A stretch of 53,034 bases of DNA. It comes from Caryophanales bacterium UBA6259 (lineage in GTDB: Bacteria > Bacillota > Bacilli > Tepidibacillales > Tepidibacillaceae). The notes under the pieces were generated by a model, which worked only from the letters and a program-made list of their open reading frames with translations, was not told where the DNA came from and did not search any database. Below, piece after piece: positions 7,558-15,639 of this stretch. Where the stretch lies: positions 26,000-79,033 of the forward strand of contig DJVJ01000027.1 in assembly GCA_002441135.1 (NCBI GenBank), read 5' to 3'. Positions within the stretch are counted from its first letter, which is position 1. Every line of letters starts with the position of its first letter. The position numbers were made by a program, and so were the translations under genes.

Positions 7558-8454
7558 TCATTTTGAATAGATTGTGCTTTTTGCTTTCTTCTCCTGTACT
7601 AATGTCGTAGCGGATAGCACCAATATACCACCAATCAACTGCCAAGCAGTAAGCATGTCACCAAAATAAAAGATTCCTACAATCATTGCAACCACTGGTT
7701 CAATATTGGCCATTATTGCAGCCTTACTTGTCTCCACCTTGGCTAAGCCAACTGTATAGAGTATGTAGGCTAATGCAGATGGAAATAATCCTAGACCAAT
7801 ACTTAAAAACATAACTTCATTTTGATAGAAAACTTCTTTCATTCCCCACAGACCACTAAAAGGGATTAACCCAGCACTGGCGACCAAAAAGGTATAGGTG
7901 GTTATGGTAGTCGAAGAATATTTATTGCTTGCTAATTTACCAAATATACTATATAACGCATAGCCTAACCCTGATCCTAGTCCGATTAATAAACCATACC
8001 AAGAAATCGCAATATCTAATGAAGGTAATAGGCCTACAACCAGTGAACTACCCATTAGCATAATCATAATAGCGATAACTTTTTTCAAGGATAAATACTC
8101 TTTAAAAACAAACCGGGAGATAATAGCTACAAAGGCTGGGCTTGTGTACAAAAGAACTACCGCTAACGATAACGATATTTCTTGGATTGCAGTAAAATAC
8201 GCCCAATTAAAAAACACGATGCTTAATAACCCGGTTGCTAGAAAATATTTTATATCCTTTGCTTTTATTTTTAATAGCTTTCGATCCTTGATTAAGACAT
8301 AAATAACTAATAGAATTCCCGCACTAATAGCCCTAATAGTTACAATTTGAATTGGACTAAAACCATAGGCACGCAACCCCTGAACAAAAATAGCAATTAA
8401 CCCCCATAACGCGGCACTAATCGCAATCAATAGATAAGGCCAGTTTTTTTTCAA
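7558..8454 (-). CDS. EamA/DMT-family metabolite transporter
   Basis: A drug/metabolite transporter of 298 residues with ten hydrophobic segments arranged as two EamA repeats (about 8-140 and 152-288). Family landmarks are ALWGLIAIF at the start, NWAYFTAIQEISLSLAVVL in the first half and ILYTVGLAKVETSKAAIMAN with NIEPVVA in the second. Such proteins usually export amino acids or other small metabolites; the substrate cannot be read from sequence. The start is TTG 8454, preceded by GAGGGG 6 nt upstream. It probably forms a unit with the downstream 199-aa gene. Confidence 0.88.
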   Translation of the reverse strand: MKKNWPYLLIAISAALWGLIAIFVQGLRAYGFSPIQIVTIRAISAGILLVIYVLIKDRKLLKIKAKDIKYFLATGLLSIVFFNWAYFTAIQEISLSLAVVLLYTSPAFVAIISRFVFKEYLSLKKVIAIMIMLMGSSLVVGLLPSLDIAISWYGLLIGLGSGLGYALYSIFGKLASNKYSSTTITTYTFLVASAGLIPFSGLWGMKEVFYQNEVMFLSIGLGLFPSALAYILYTVGLAKVETSKAAIMANIEPVVAMIVGIFYFGDMLTAWQLIGGILVLSATTLVQEKKAKSTIYSK

Positions 8455-8517
8455 TCTTGTCCCCTCATTTCTTTATCCCAAACCAAAATAATTCTACTAT
8501 TGGTTTACTCTTAAATG

Positions 8518-9093
8518 TTAAAAGATAAAATAGAAAAATAACACAAAGCTTAAAACAAATAGAATTGTACTTTTTAGTAGTTGTTGATAAGCTAACTTAA
8601 AATTTTGATTTTTATCCCTTTCTAAATCCAACATAATTTCATCAACCAGCCCTGCGCAATCAAGATCTTTATATTCTTTAATACAATCAAGCTTGGCATG
8701 GTTCTTAGACCCTTTTATTTCAAAGGTTAAATTTTCAAAAGGAAGGTAATATTGATTTTCTGCTTCGAGACGATACTCAATCTTTTTTTGTTCCAATATC
8801 TTCGTCATTCGTAGTGCGATTTCTTCCTTACCTATGTTATATACTTCAATCATTGTTTTTTCTCCGAGCAATGCTTTTAACCGAAAAACGATATAAATTA
8901 ATCCTGTGGTAATAACCGAAAAAGAATCCTTCTCTTTCATGCCAAAATAAATGACGATGAGTGCATATATTGCTAAAAAAATATATTCATTTCTTCGATT
9001 AGCTTTTAAATTTGTAATATAAAGTTCTCCACGCAGAAAAATGAATAGATCTCGTATCGAATAATAAGCAGTTATTCCCGCCAAAAAAATCAT
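8518..9093 (-). CDS. Hypothetical membrane protein with unusual start region
   Basis: About 190-205 residues, family unknown. Hydrophobic segments occur at the N terminus, near residues 35-75 and at the C terminus (TILFVLSFVLFFYFIF). The middle (about 80-165) is soluble and charged. The start is unclear. AAGGAGGGAG at about 9110-9120 is an excellent ribosome-binding site, but the only in-frame codon at normal distance is ATA (9108). The next ATG (9093, used here) is 23 nt away. TTG 9135 lies upstream of the site and has none of its own. The gene is divergent from fadH. Confidence 0.6.
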   Translation of the reverse strand: MIFLAGITAYYSIRDLFIFLRGELYITNLKANRRNEYIFLAIYALIVIYFGMKEKDSFSVITTGLIYIVFRLKALLGEKTMIEVYNIGKEEIALRMTKILEQKKIEYRLEAENQYYLPFENLTFEIKGSKNHAKLDCIKEYKDLDCAGLVDEIMLDLERDKNQNFKLAYQQLLKSTILFVLSFVLFFYFIF

Positions 9094-9203
9094 TACTGAT
9101 TTTTCTATTTTTACTCCCTCCTTTATAGTCTTCAAATTTTAGATATCTTTTTTAATTTTACCAAATAATAACACTTTTGAAAGGAACTATTTGAATAAAA
9201 ATT

Positions 9204-9218
9204 AATTTTCAGAATTTA
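9204..9218 (+). promoter_or_regulatory. CodY-box-like sequence upstream of fadH
   Basis: AATTTTCAGAATTTA differs from the CodY consensus AATTTTCWGAAAATT at 3 of 15 positions. It overlaps the likely -35 region (TTCAGA 9208-9213, 18 bp before TATAAT 9232-9237). In AT-rich DNA three mismatches is weak support. Confidence 0.35.
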
Positions 9219-9246
9219 CAGATTTTAATGATATAATATATATAAT

Positions 9247-9264
9247 TGAATCACTATTCATTTG
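9247..9264 (+). promoter_or_regulatory. FadR-type operator of fadH
   Basis: TGAATCACTATTCATTTG matches the Bacillus FadR consensus TGAATGAMTANTCATTCA with 3 mismatches. It lies just downstream of the likely -10 (TATAAT 9232-9237) and overlaps the start of the ribosome-binding region. FadR represses fatty-acid degradation genes until long-chain acyl-CoA releases it. The match to the function of the next gene makes this credible. Confidence 0.65.
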
Positions 9265-9276
9265 GGAGGGAAGGAA

Positions 9277-11295
9277 ATGTTTCATCATATATGGAAGCCG
9301 CTAACGATTGGTCAATTAACTTTACCTAATCGGATTATTATGGGATCAATGCACTTAGGAGTCGAAGGAAGCGAAAACGGGATAGAAAAAATGATTGCCT
9401 TTTATCAAGAAAGAGCCAAGGGTGGTGTAGGTTTAATCATTACTGGTGGAATTGCCGTGAATAAAGAGGGTGCTGGTGGCAAGGACTTTTTAATTCTTGA
9501 TAGTGATGATATGATCACACATCTCACTCCTTTACCTAAAGCGGTACATGATAAAGGAGGTAGGATCGCAGCGCAGCTTTTTCATGCAGGTAGATATGCT
9601 GATAAGCAAGGTACTGGTCTAGATCCAGTTGCTCCTTCACCGTTACAAGCAAGAATCAATGTAACACCTCCTAGAGAGCTTTCAGAGGAAGAGATAATGG
9701 ATACGATTGAACACTTTGCAAAAGCAGCCCTGAGAGCCAAACAAGCTGGATTTGATGCAGTTGAGATTATGGGTTCAGAAGGCTATTTGATTAATCAATT
9801 TCTCTCTCCTATCACCAATAAAAGAACAGACCAATGGGGTGGAAGCTTCGAAAATAGAGCGCGTTTTGGCACTTTGATTGCAAGTAAAGTTCGTGAAGTG
9901 GTTGGGGAAAGTTTCCCTATAATTTTTCGAATGTCTGGCCTAGATTTAATGCCAAATAGCACCTCTTGGGAGGAAACCATTCAGTTTGCTAAAGGCTTAG
10001 AAGAAAATGGTATTGATGCCCTTAATATTGGCATTGGCTGGCATGAGTCATTAGTTCCCACCATTGCCATGTTTGTCCCTAGAGGAGCTTATGCTTGGGT
10101 AGCAGAGGAAATAAAGAAACACGTCAATCTTCCTGTTATCGTAAGTAATCGAATTAATACTTTGGATTTAGCAGAGCAAATTCTATTTGAAGGAAGTGCC
10201 GATCTTGTTTCGATGGCAAGACCATTTTTGGCTGATCCTTTCCTGTTAGAAAAAGCAAGCTTAAATAAAATAGAGGAAATTAAAACCTGTGTTGGTTGTA
10301 ATCAAGCTTGTCTTGATCACATTTTCAGTGGGATCCCTGTTTCCTGTGTCGTCAATCCTAAGGCTGGTCGAGAGTGGATGTCCGATTGGACTGATTCTGC
10401 TACTAAATTAATAGATAAAAAGAAAATTGCCATTGTAGGAGCGGGTCCAGCAGGTTTAGAGGCTGCAAGAGTTCTAGCAAATAAAGGGCATGAAATTGTT
10501 CTTTTTGAGCAAGAGCAAGCTATTGGTGGACAATTACGCATTGCTAAAATGATTCCTGGGAAAAAGGAATGGAATGAGACAATTACTTATTATGAAAACC
10601 AAATGAAAAAAGATAATATTCAGCTCAATCTTGGGAAAAAGGTGACTGCATCAGAATTAATTGATAAAAACATTAACCATGTAATACTCGCTACCGGTAG
10701 CAAAATGCAACGTCCAGAAATTAAAGGCATAGACTACCCCCATGTTTATAGTTATTCTGATATCTTCCAAAGAAAGGCAAGCTTAGGCCAAAATATAGTC
10801 ATTATTGGTGCTGGTGGAATTGCAGTTGATCTTACTCATTTTTTACTTGAGAGTGAAATGATGGCCGATGCTGCAAAATATTTAATGGAATATCAAATAA
10901 TGGATAGTAAAAAAGCAAACGAGCTTACATATAAAAAACGAAATATCACCATGATGAGAAGAAAAGGAAAAATCGGCTCAGGAATCGGCATTACGACTCG
11001 TTGGGCAGTCATCAGTCGTTTAAAAGAGTTAGGTGTCAATATGCTAACAGGAGTAGAATATCAGGAAATTACAGATAAGGAAGTCATTATCTTGTATAAA
11101 GGAAAGGAACAACGAATCCCAGCAGATACTGTCATTTTAGCAACCGGACAAGAATCAAATAATTCATTATTACAAGAACTAAAGAAGCTTAAACCAGAGC
11201 TTCCAGTGTCTGTTATCGGCGGTGCTAATGTTGCAAGTGACTTAGATGCCAAAAGAGCTATTTATGAAGGGGCTAAAATTGGAAGAGAAATATAA
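9277..11295 (+). CDS. fadH: 2,4-dienoyl-CoA reductase (NADPH), FadH
   Basis: Reduces 2,4-dienoyl-CoA made from polyunsaturated fatty acids so that beta-oxidation can continue. At 672 residues it is the size of the E. coli enzyme. An Old Yellow Enzyme-type FMN barrel (about 1-330) contains EGYLINQFLSP with the active Tyr and GWHESLVPT with the active His. A 4Fe-4S motif CVGCNQAC plus a fourth Cys follows (338-357), then a FAD/NADPH domain opening with IVGAGPAGLEAA near 387. ATG 9277 is preceded by GGGAGGGAAGG. A related 2-enoate reductase or trimethylamine dehydrogenase is the alternative, but the FadR-like operator supports FadH. A terminator follows. Confidence 0.9.
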   Translation: MFHHIWKPLTIGQLTLPNRIIMGSMHLGVEGSENGIEKMIAFYQERAKGGVGLIITGGIAVNKEGAGGKDFLILDSDDMITHLTPLPKAVHDKGGRIAAQLFHAGRYADKQGTGLDPVAPSPLQARINVTPPRELSEEEIMDTIEHFAKAALRAKQAGFDAVEIMGSEGYLINQFLSPITNKRTDQWGGSFENRARFGTLIASKVREVVGESFPIIFRMSGLDLMPNSTSWEETIQFAKGLEENGIDALNIGIGWHESLVPTIAMFVPRGAYAWVAEEIKKHVNLPVIVSNRINTLDLAEQILFEGSADLVSMARPFLADPFLLEKASLNKIEEIKTCVGCNQACLDHIFSGIPVSCVVNPKAGREWMSDWTDSATKLIDKKKIAIVGAGPAGLEAARVLANKGHEIVLFEQEQAIGGQLRIAKMIPGKKEWNETITYYENQMKKDNIQLNLGKKVTASELIDKNINHVILATGSKMQRPEIKGIDYPHVYSYSDIFQRKASLGQNIVIIGAGGIAVDLTHFLLESEMMADAAKYLMEYQIMDSKKANELTYKKRNITMMRRKGKIGSGIGITTRWAVISRLKELGVNMLTGVEYQEITDKEVIILYKGKEQRIPADTVILATGQESNNSLLQELKKLKPELPVSVIGGANVASDLDAKRAIYEGAKIGREI

Positions 11296-11299
11296 CATT

Positions 11300-11366
11300 A
11301 AAATAGACTATCTTTAGTTGAACTATCCAAACCAAGTTCTCTAAGAGATAGTCTATTTTTATTGAT
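11300..11366. terminator. Shared long-stem terminator fadH / 11375 gene
   Basis: The arms AAAATAGACTATCT and AGATAGTCTATTTT pair, with TAG/CTA extending the stem, around a loop of about 20 nt. The 3' arm runs into TTTTTATT. It lies between convergent genes. Confidence 0.8.
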
Positions 11367-11374
11367 TTTAACAG

Positions 11375-11962
11375 CTATTGTGAAATATGAAGTGAATTTA
11401 CAAAGTCTGGATTATAAATAACCTTCTGTTCAAATCCATTATCCTCTTTATTATAAATATAGTCGGTAATCACCATCTCTGCGGACCCAGTACGTATAGC
11501 TAGCAAATGAAAGATATTCTGCTCTCCTTCGGTAAAGACCCGATATTTTATAGTCCCTAATTGAACATATCCCTCAAAAAGTACATACACATGATCTTTT
11601 TCCTTCACGATCAATAACCAATTTTGTCCATCGTCCCACATCATTTCACCATTAGAGTTTCTCATTGCCGAAGTATACATTTCAATAACGTCTTCAAGTC
11701 CATCCTTATTGACATCAACAGAATAACTATCTAGTAATGTTAAATTTTCTGTAGAGATCTTTTTATCTGAAGCAAAGATCATCGTTTTTTTCTGATTATC
11801 GACCTTATTTTCTTCGGATTCTTTGTTCTCTTCTGTTTTTTCACTACTGGATGTTGTTATTGTTTTGATTTCGTTTGTTTGGATATTGTTATTCTCAAAA
11901 AGTAAGATTATCCCAACGATGATCAAACTAATAAAAAGTAGGCTAAACCAAATTTTTCTCAT
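11375..11962 (-). CDS. Membrane-anchored extracytoplasmic protein, VCBS/FG-GAP-like
   Basis: A 195-residue protein with an N-terminal signal anchor (about 4-22), a low-complexity Ser/Thr/Glu/Lys linker (about 30-60) and a compact C-terminal domain. That domain contains SYSVDVNKDGLEDVIEMY, a calcium-loop-like D-x-N-x-D-G pattern typical of FG-GAP/VCBS repeats, so the domain probably folds as a small beta sheet outside the membrane. The function is unknown. Its ATG overlaps the stop of the DUF454 gene by 4 nt (ATGA), so the two are translationally coupled. Confidence 0.7.
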   Translation of the reverse strand: MRKIWFSLLFISLIIVGIILLFENNNIQTNEIKTITTSSSEKTEENKESEENKVDNQKKTMIFASDKKISTENLTLLDSYSVDVNKDGLEDVIEMYTSAMRNSNGEMMWDDGQNWLLIVKEKDHVYVLFEGYVQLGTIKYRVFTEGEQNIFHLLAIRTGSAEMVITDYIYNKEDNGFEQKVIYNPDFVNSLHISQ

Positions 11963-12381
11963 TCATTAATCTCTCCCATCTTCGAATTCATTACTTGCTC
12001 TTGATTCTTCAATTTTAATGTCTTTAAAGTCAAAAGATGTTTCGTCACACCGATAGCAATAATCAGGAGTAAAATTTTAACCAATATGATCTCAATCAGA
12101 AATATAGCAGCGTAACCAATTGAGATCCATAATAAGCTAATACTTACTAATTTGGTTTTTAACGTAATTCCATTTCCTTCATAATAACTTTTTATGTAAC
12201 TCCCCAACCATTTATTATTGATCAGCCATTGATAGAGTTTGTTAGATGAACGAAGATAGCAAGCTGCTCCAAGAAGAAGAAAAGGAGTCGTTGGTAGTAA
12301 AGGTAAAAAAATCCCTAGAACACCTAATCCAATGGCTACAGAGCCACAAATAATGAACATTAGCTTTTTAACTTGCCCCAC
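11959..12381 (-). CDS. DUF454 (YbaN-type) inner-membrane protein
   Basis: 140 residues. The family pattern is clear: GLGVLGIFLPLLPTTPFLLL, then ACYLRSS and WLINNKWLGSYIKSY, followed by two more hydrophobic segments, giving about four membrane helices. The function of DUF454 proteins is not established. The start is GTG 12381 with AGGTGA 6 nt upstream. It overlaps the next gene by 4 nt. A strong minus-strand hairpin with a T-run lies 80 bp upstream (12463-12505). Confidence 0.8.
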   Translation of the reverse strand: MGQVKKLMFIICGSVAIGLGVLGIFLPLLPTTPFLLLGAACYLRSSNKLYQWLINNKWLGSYIKSYYEGNGITLKTKLVSISLLWISIGYAAIFLIEIILVKILLLIIAIGVTKHLLTLKTLKLKNQEQVMNSKMGEINE

Positions 12382-12462
12382 GAATCGTCACCTACTCAAT
12401 TTTATAGTCTACGCTTTACTCTTAGTATATAACAATTACTTCCATCGATAAACGAAAGACAA

Positions 12463-12505
12463 AAAAAATTAAAGGTTGCTGACATATTCGCATGTCAACA
12501 ACCTT
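12463..12505 (-). terminator. Minus-strand terminator-like hairpin upstream of the DUF454 gene
   Basis: Read on the minus strand, AAGGTTG-T-TGACAT pairs with ATGTCA-G-CAACCTT around a 6-nt loop, followed by TAATTTTTTTT. No minus-strand gene ends here. It is therefore either an attenuator in the DUF454 leader or a block on antisense transcription under the divergent transporter gene. Confidence 0.6.
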
Positions 12506-12700
12506 ACCCTGCACTTCACTTAGTAATAAATTATTTGAATTACAATCAATAATGCATACAACTACGAGTAACATTTTAATTATGTTAATCATTTCAGTTA
12601 TTTTTGGTGTAATATATAATAGTGTACTCACCTATATTGGATATGGTCTAGTGAAAACGCACAATATAAATTAAACAATTCAACAAAGGAGTAGAATTTG

Positions 12701-13015
12701 ATGGCTTGGGTTTACTTATTTATCGCGGGTATATTTGAGGTAGTATGGGCAATCGGATTAAAATATACACAAGGGTTTACTCGACTACTTCCAACGATTA
12801 TTACTGTAATTGGTATGGTAATTAGCTTTTATTTTCTTTCACTAGCGACGAAAACATTACCTATTGGAACAGGGTATGCGGTATGGACTGGGATTGGAGC
12901 TGTTGGGTCCGTGGTCTTAGGCATTATATTATTTAATGAGCCATATAATTTATTCCGTGTTCTCTTTTTAATTTTTATTATTATCGGTATTCTTGGGCTT
13001 AAATTTACTGCTTAA
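12701..13015 (+). CDS. gdx: SMR-family guanidinium exporter (Gdx/SugE type)
   Basis: A 104-residue small multidrug resistance protein with four helices. MAWVYLFIAGIFEVVWAIGLKYTQGF holds the essential Glu (E13) and the GLKYT signature. TLPIGTGYAVWTGIGAVG is typical of the Gdx/SugE branch rather than EmrE/QacC. Known Gdx proteins exchange guanidinium for protons. ATG 12701 is preceded by AAAGGAG 9 nt upstream. No guanidine riboswitch is visible in the 320-bp leader, so guanidine control is not evident. The gene is solitary; some SMR pairs are heterodimeric but there is no second copy here. Confidence 0.88.
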   Translation: MAWVYLFIAGIFEVVWAIGLKYTQGFTRLLPTIITVIGMVISFYFLSLATKTLPIGTGYAVWTGIGAVGSVVLGIILFNEPYNLFRVLFLIFIIIGILGLKFTA

Positions 13016-13024
13016 CAAAGAGAA

Positions 13025-13056
13025 AAGACTTGGAGTTTACCAAGTCTTATTTTTAT
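13025..13056. terminator. Shared terminator gdx / zinc-ribbon gene
   Basis: A 9-bp perfect stem (AAGACTTGG / CCAAGTCTT) with a 6-nt loop, then ATTTTTATT. Convergent genes flank it; its tail reaches the stop codon of the minus-strand gene. Confidence 0.85.
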
Positions 13057-13442
13057 TGAACTATTTTTTCAATTGTCTCATGAATTTTCTCTTTCCATTC
13101 CCCTTCATAATTTGCTTCACTATATAATATCTCATCCATGAGATGTTGAATTTCTTGTTGAATTCCTCTATCATGAATTCCATCTGATTGATTATAGTAT
13201 CCAATCATCAGCAATTGGGATAACTCCGATTCTTTATCCAAATAAATAACTTCTTTTTGTTTAGATTGGCCATGAACCTTAATTTTAGTGATGACCGTAC
13301 TTTTTACTTGCTCCAATAGCTCGTTTCGATCACATTTATTACAAGTAAATACAGGTGCATTTTTAATCTCTAAATTTTTTTCAAACTTCAATGTTCGAAT
13401 GGTAACCTCCATTTCATTACCACATCTACAGATTTTTGTCAT
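13053..13442 (-). CDS. Zinc-ribbon protein of unknown function (YgiT-like fold?)
   Basis: 129 residues. An N-terminal zinc ribbon is formed by CRCG near residues 5-7 and CNKC near 34-37, with a two-strand insert, which resembles YgiT/MqsA-type zinc domains. The rest is helical and acidic (SELSQLLMIGYY, then QQEIQHLMDEILYSEANYEGEWKEKIHETIEKIV) with no visible HTH. ATG 13442 is chosen because GGGGAG lies 10 nt upstream; the open frame extends to 13595. A regulatory or antitoxin role is possible by analogy only. No toxin gene is adjacent. Confidence 0.65.
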   Translation of the reverse strand: MTKICRCGNEMEVTIRTLKFEKNLEIKNAPVFTCNKCDRNELLEQVKSTVITKIKVHGQSKQKEVIYLDKESELSQLLMIGYYNQSDGIHDRGIQQEIQHLMDEILYSEANYEGEWKEKIHETIEKIVQ

Positions 13443-13551
13443 ATGTAAAAAACTCCCCTCATATGTACCGATCAATACATTCTCTATTCTATTGTATAAA
13501 AAAAATATAGCTTTGTATTTAGTAACATCTTGGTATTTTGGGAAACCATTG

Positions 13552-13914
13552 TTATTGTTGGTTTTTCCTTCTTTGAATGTAAATATAATAAACAATCATA
13601 GCTAGCGATGCTCCAATAGTGTCATTCATAATATCGAGCATATCTGGTGCTCTACCAGGTACATACATTTGATGCCACTCATCAGTAAAGCCATAGATTA
13701 CACTAAAAAGAATGGATAGAATCATACTTTTTTTAATTGGAAATTGATCTTTTAATGGATATAAAAAAGTTAAAGCGAGTACAAAATACGCTACTAGGTG
13801 TCCCCAATTTAAAGATGAAAAAAAGGGGAAAAGACTGGTTAATTCTTGGCCTGTTCTAGAGGACATATAAAAAATGCCAGCCATCACAATGATGGAGGGA
13901 ATAAATTTTTTCAA
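13552..13914 (-). CDS. VanZ-like family membrane protein
   Basis: 120 residues with four hydrophobic segments. The VanZ-like pattern is present: MAGIFYMSS near the N terminus, LNWGHLVAYFVLALTF with the conserved His, and YGFTDEWHQMYVPGRAPDMLDIMNDTIGA in the middle and C-terminal part. VanZ proteins confer low-level teicoplanin resistance in enterococci; most chromosomal homologues have no assigned role. The start is TTG 13914 with AAGGAG 10 nt upstream. A 109-bp gap separates it from the zinc-ribbon gene. Confidence 0.85.
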   Translation of the reverse strand: MKKFIPSIIVMAGIFYMSSRTGQELTSLFPFFSSLNWGHLVAYFVLALTFLYPLKDQFPIKKSMILSILFSVIYGFTDEWHQMYVPGRAPDMLDIMNDTIGASLAMIVYYIYIQRRKNQQ

Positions 13915-14019
13915 GTAAAAACAACTCCTTCTTTTTTTACAATGAATTAGTGAATCAAGTAACCATTTGGGCTCCTAGGTCATAGACTATATGGAAAAAT
14001 GCCCGTTTAGGAGGTTTCC

Positions 14020-14490
14020 ATGATGAACGATATGTATAATATGCATCCATATGGCCAAACAGATTGGATGTCGATGAAGTTTAAAGATTTTAATCAATTT
14101 ATAAAAAACCTTGAGCTTGCTATTACAGATGAAAGATCTGCGATAGTATTTTATACTGAATTATACAAAATTGCACCAACTGAAATGGCTAAGTATGCAG
14201 TAAAAACTGCATTAGAAGATGAAATAATACATGACAAAAAACTAACCAAACTTTATAAATATCTTACAGGCTCCAAACCTAATATTAAGCTAGAAACAGT
14301 AACATTCAATCATTTTTATGAGGGTTTACAAAAGGCCTTTATAGATGAAGTGAAGGCATTCGACTTTTATAAAGAAATGTATCTCTCTGTCTTCTGCCCA
14401 ACCATTCGTGATTTATTATATTCTATACAGCATGATGAAATAGAGCACGCTACCCTCTTTAATTGGGTGCATACCGAAATTATAAAGTAA
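14020..14490 (+). CDS. Ferritin-like (rubrerythrin-type) di-iron protein
   Basis: 156 residues forming a probable four-helix bundle. Carboxylate/His pairs sit where ferritin-like proteins bind two metals: ITDERSAIVFYTELY (helix 1), LEDEIIHDKKL (helix 2), FIDEVKAFDFYKEMY (helix 3) and QHDEIEHATLF (helix 4). There is no C-terminal rubredoxin domain. Homologues in Bacillus are annotated as ferritin-like proteins linked to oxidative stress or spore coat, but the function is not settled. AGGAGG lies 5 nt before the ATG. A repeat unit of the TTAGAAAA family starts 2 bp after the stop codon. Confidence 0.8.
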   Translation: MMNDMYNMHPYGQTDWMSMKFKDFNQFIKNLELAITDERSAIVFYTELYKIAPTEMAKYAVKTALEDEIIHDKKLTKLYKYLTGSKPNIKLETVTFNHFYEGLQKAFIDEVKAFDFYKEMYLSVFCPTIRDLLYSIQHDEIEHATLFNWVHTEIIK

Positions 14491-14491
14491 A

Positions 14492-14555
14492 TTAGAAAAA
14501 CTTGGCTTGTCGCCAGTCTATAGCGAAAGCCTTAGTTTTTCTGATACTTTATTCC
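14492..14555 (+). repeat. Type I TTAGAAAA repeat, copy A
   Basis: This begins 2 bp after the ferritin-like gene. The outer arms AGAAAAACT and AGTTTTTCT are perfectly complementary. Inside are a TGGC/GCCA hairpin and GC-GAAA-GC, giving a three-way-junction-like fold. The conserved tail GATACTTTATTCC follows. It differs from copies at 33894 and 35021 by a few bases, including a one-base deletion (CGCCAGTC for CGCCAAGTC). It may double as the gene's terminator. Confidence 0.75.
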
Positions 14556-14589
14556 ATTAAAAAAAATTTAAACTTACTTAAAGTAAAAT

Positions 14590-14632
14590 AAACCCCATGG
14601 TTTGATTATACCATTGGGGTTTTGTTTTTTAT
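14590..14632. terminator. Terminator between ferritin-like gene and pdxA2
   Basis: AACCCCATGGT pairs with ACCATTGGGGTT (one bulge) around an 8-nt loop, followed by TTGTTTTTT. It lies between convergent genes. Confidence 0.8.
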
Positions 14633-14642
14633 ATCTCATTGA

Positions 14643-15638
14643 TTAAATGGTTGGTGCTAATTCAATGGCTTGTCGAATCGCTTCCTTTAGACTCATTTCA
14701 TCAGCAATTCCTTTTCCAGCAATATCAAAGGCAGTTCCATGATCAACACTTGTACGAATAATCGGCAATCCAACAGTAATATTTACTCCTGCTTCTAAGC
14801 CTAAAACCTTTACAGGGCCATGGCCTTGGTCATGGTATTGCGCTAAAACAATATCAAAATCACCACGAGTAGCACGGAAAAATACTGTATCAGCAGGCAA
14901 TGGGCCATACACATCCATTCCTTCTCCCTTTGCCTTTTCTATTGCAGGGACTAGCTTTTCTTCTTCTTCTCCATAACCAAACAAACCATTTTCACCAGCA
15001 TGTGGATTAATACCACAAACAGCAATTTTTGGGTGTTTATAACCAGCCTTTTTAAGGGTGTCATTGGCAAGCTTAATAACTGTGTACACTCTTTCTTTAT
15101 TTATTTTCTTTACCGCATCAATGATTCCGATATGGGTAGTAACATGAATCACCTTTAATTTAGGTGCCGAAAGCATCATCGCATAATCTTGAGTATCTGT
15201 AAGCTGTGCTAAAATCTCTGTATGTCCAGGATAAATATGCCCACCCATATGAAGTGCCTCTTTATTTAAAGGAGCAGTCACAACTCCTGCAATTTTTTTC
15301 TCATTCGCTAGCTCAATTGCTTTTTCAAGATAACGAAATGCTGCGTTTCCTGCTTCCGCTGATAATCGACCAAAGGGCAGGTTCTCTGGTAATAAATCTA
15401 GATCAATCACATCAATCGTTCCAGCCTCAAATTTTGCTTCTTTGACATCATTAATGATATGAATCTCTTGATGACCATCTACAATCTTCTTTACCTGTTC
15501 TAAACGCTTTGCGTCTCCAATAACAAATGGACGACAAGTATCATAAAGTTTTTCATCCTTTAAAGCTTTTACAACGATTTCTGGTCCAACACCCGCTCCA
15601 TCTCCCATTGTAATTGCCAAAATTGGTTTTATACTCAT
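14643..15638 (-). CDS. pdxA2: D-threonate/D-erythronate 4-phosphate dehydrogenase (PdxA2)
   Basis: An NAD-dependent oxidative decarboxylase of the PdxA family. PdxA2 enzymes turn 4-phospho-D-threonate or -erythronate into dihydroxyacetone phosphate and CO2. The family signature MGDGAGVGPEI opens the protein. Metal-binding His residues occur in YPGHTEILA, HVTTHIG and QYHDQGHGPVK, and GTAFDIAGKG is near the end. 331 residues is normal. ATG 15638, 1 nt after the kinase stop, is chosen because GGGAG lies 9 nt upstream; ATG 15647 touches that site. Pairing with a DUF1537 kinase, without other vitamin B6 genes, argues for PdxA2 rather than the pyridoxine enzyme PdxA. Confidence 0.9.
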   Translation of the reverse strand: MSIKPILAITMGDGAGVGPEIVVKALKDEKLYDTCRPFVIGDAKRLEQVKKIVDGHQEIHIINDVKEAKFEAGTIDVIDLDLLPENLPFGRLSAEAGNAAFRYLEKAIELANEKKIAGVVTAPLNKEALHMGGHIYPGHTEILAQLTDTQDYAMMLSAPKLKVIHVTTHIGIIDAVKKINKERVYTVIKLANDTLKKAGYKHPKIAVCGINPHAGENGLFGYGEEEEKLVPAIEKAKGEGMDVYGPLPADTVFFRATRGDFDIVLAQYHDQGHGPVKVLGLEAGVNITVGLPIIRTSVDHGTAFDIAGKGIADEMSLKEAIRQAIELAPTI

Positions 15639-15639
15639 C

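Noticed and set aside
12492..12674. 60-codon plus-strand frame upstream of gdx
   Set aside because: Starts inside a hairpin arm, no ribosome-binding site at the first or any later Met, no terminator or spacing that suggests a gene.
12506..12690. Guanidine riboswitch before the Gdx-type exporter
   Set aside because: An ACGA-containing short hairpin is present near 12566, but the paired ACGR-loop hairpins of guanidine-II and the conserved blocks of ykkC-I and guanidine-III are absent.
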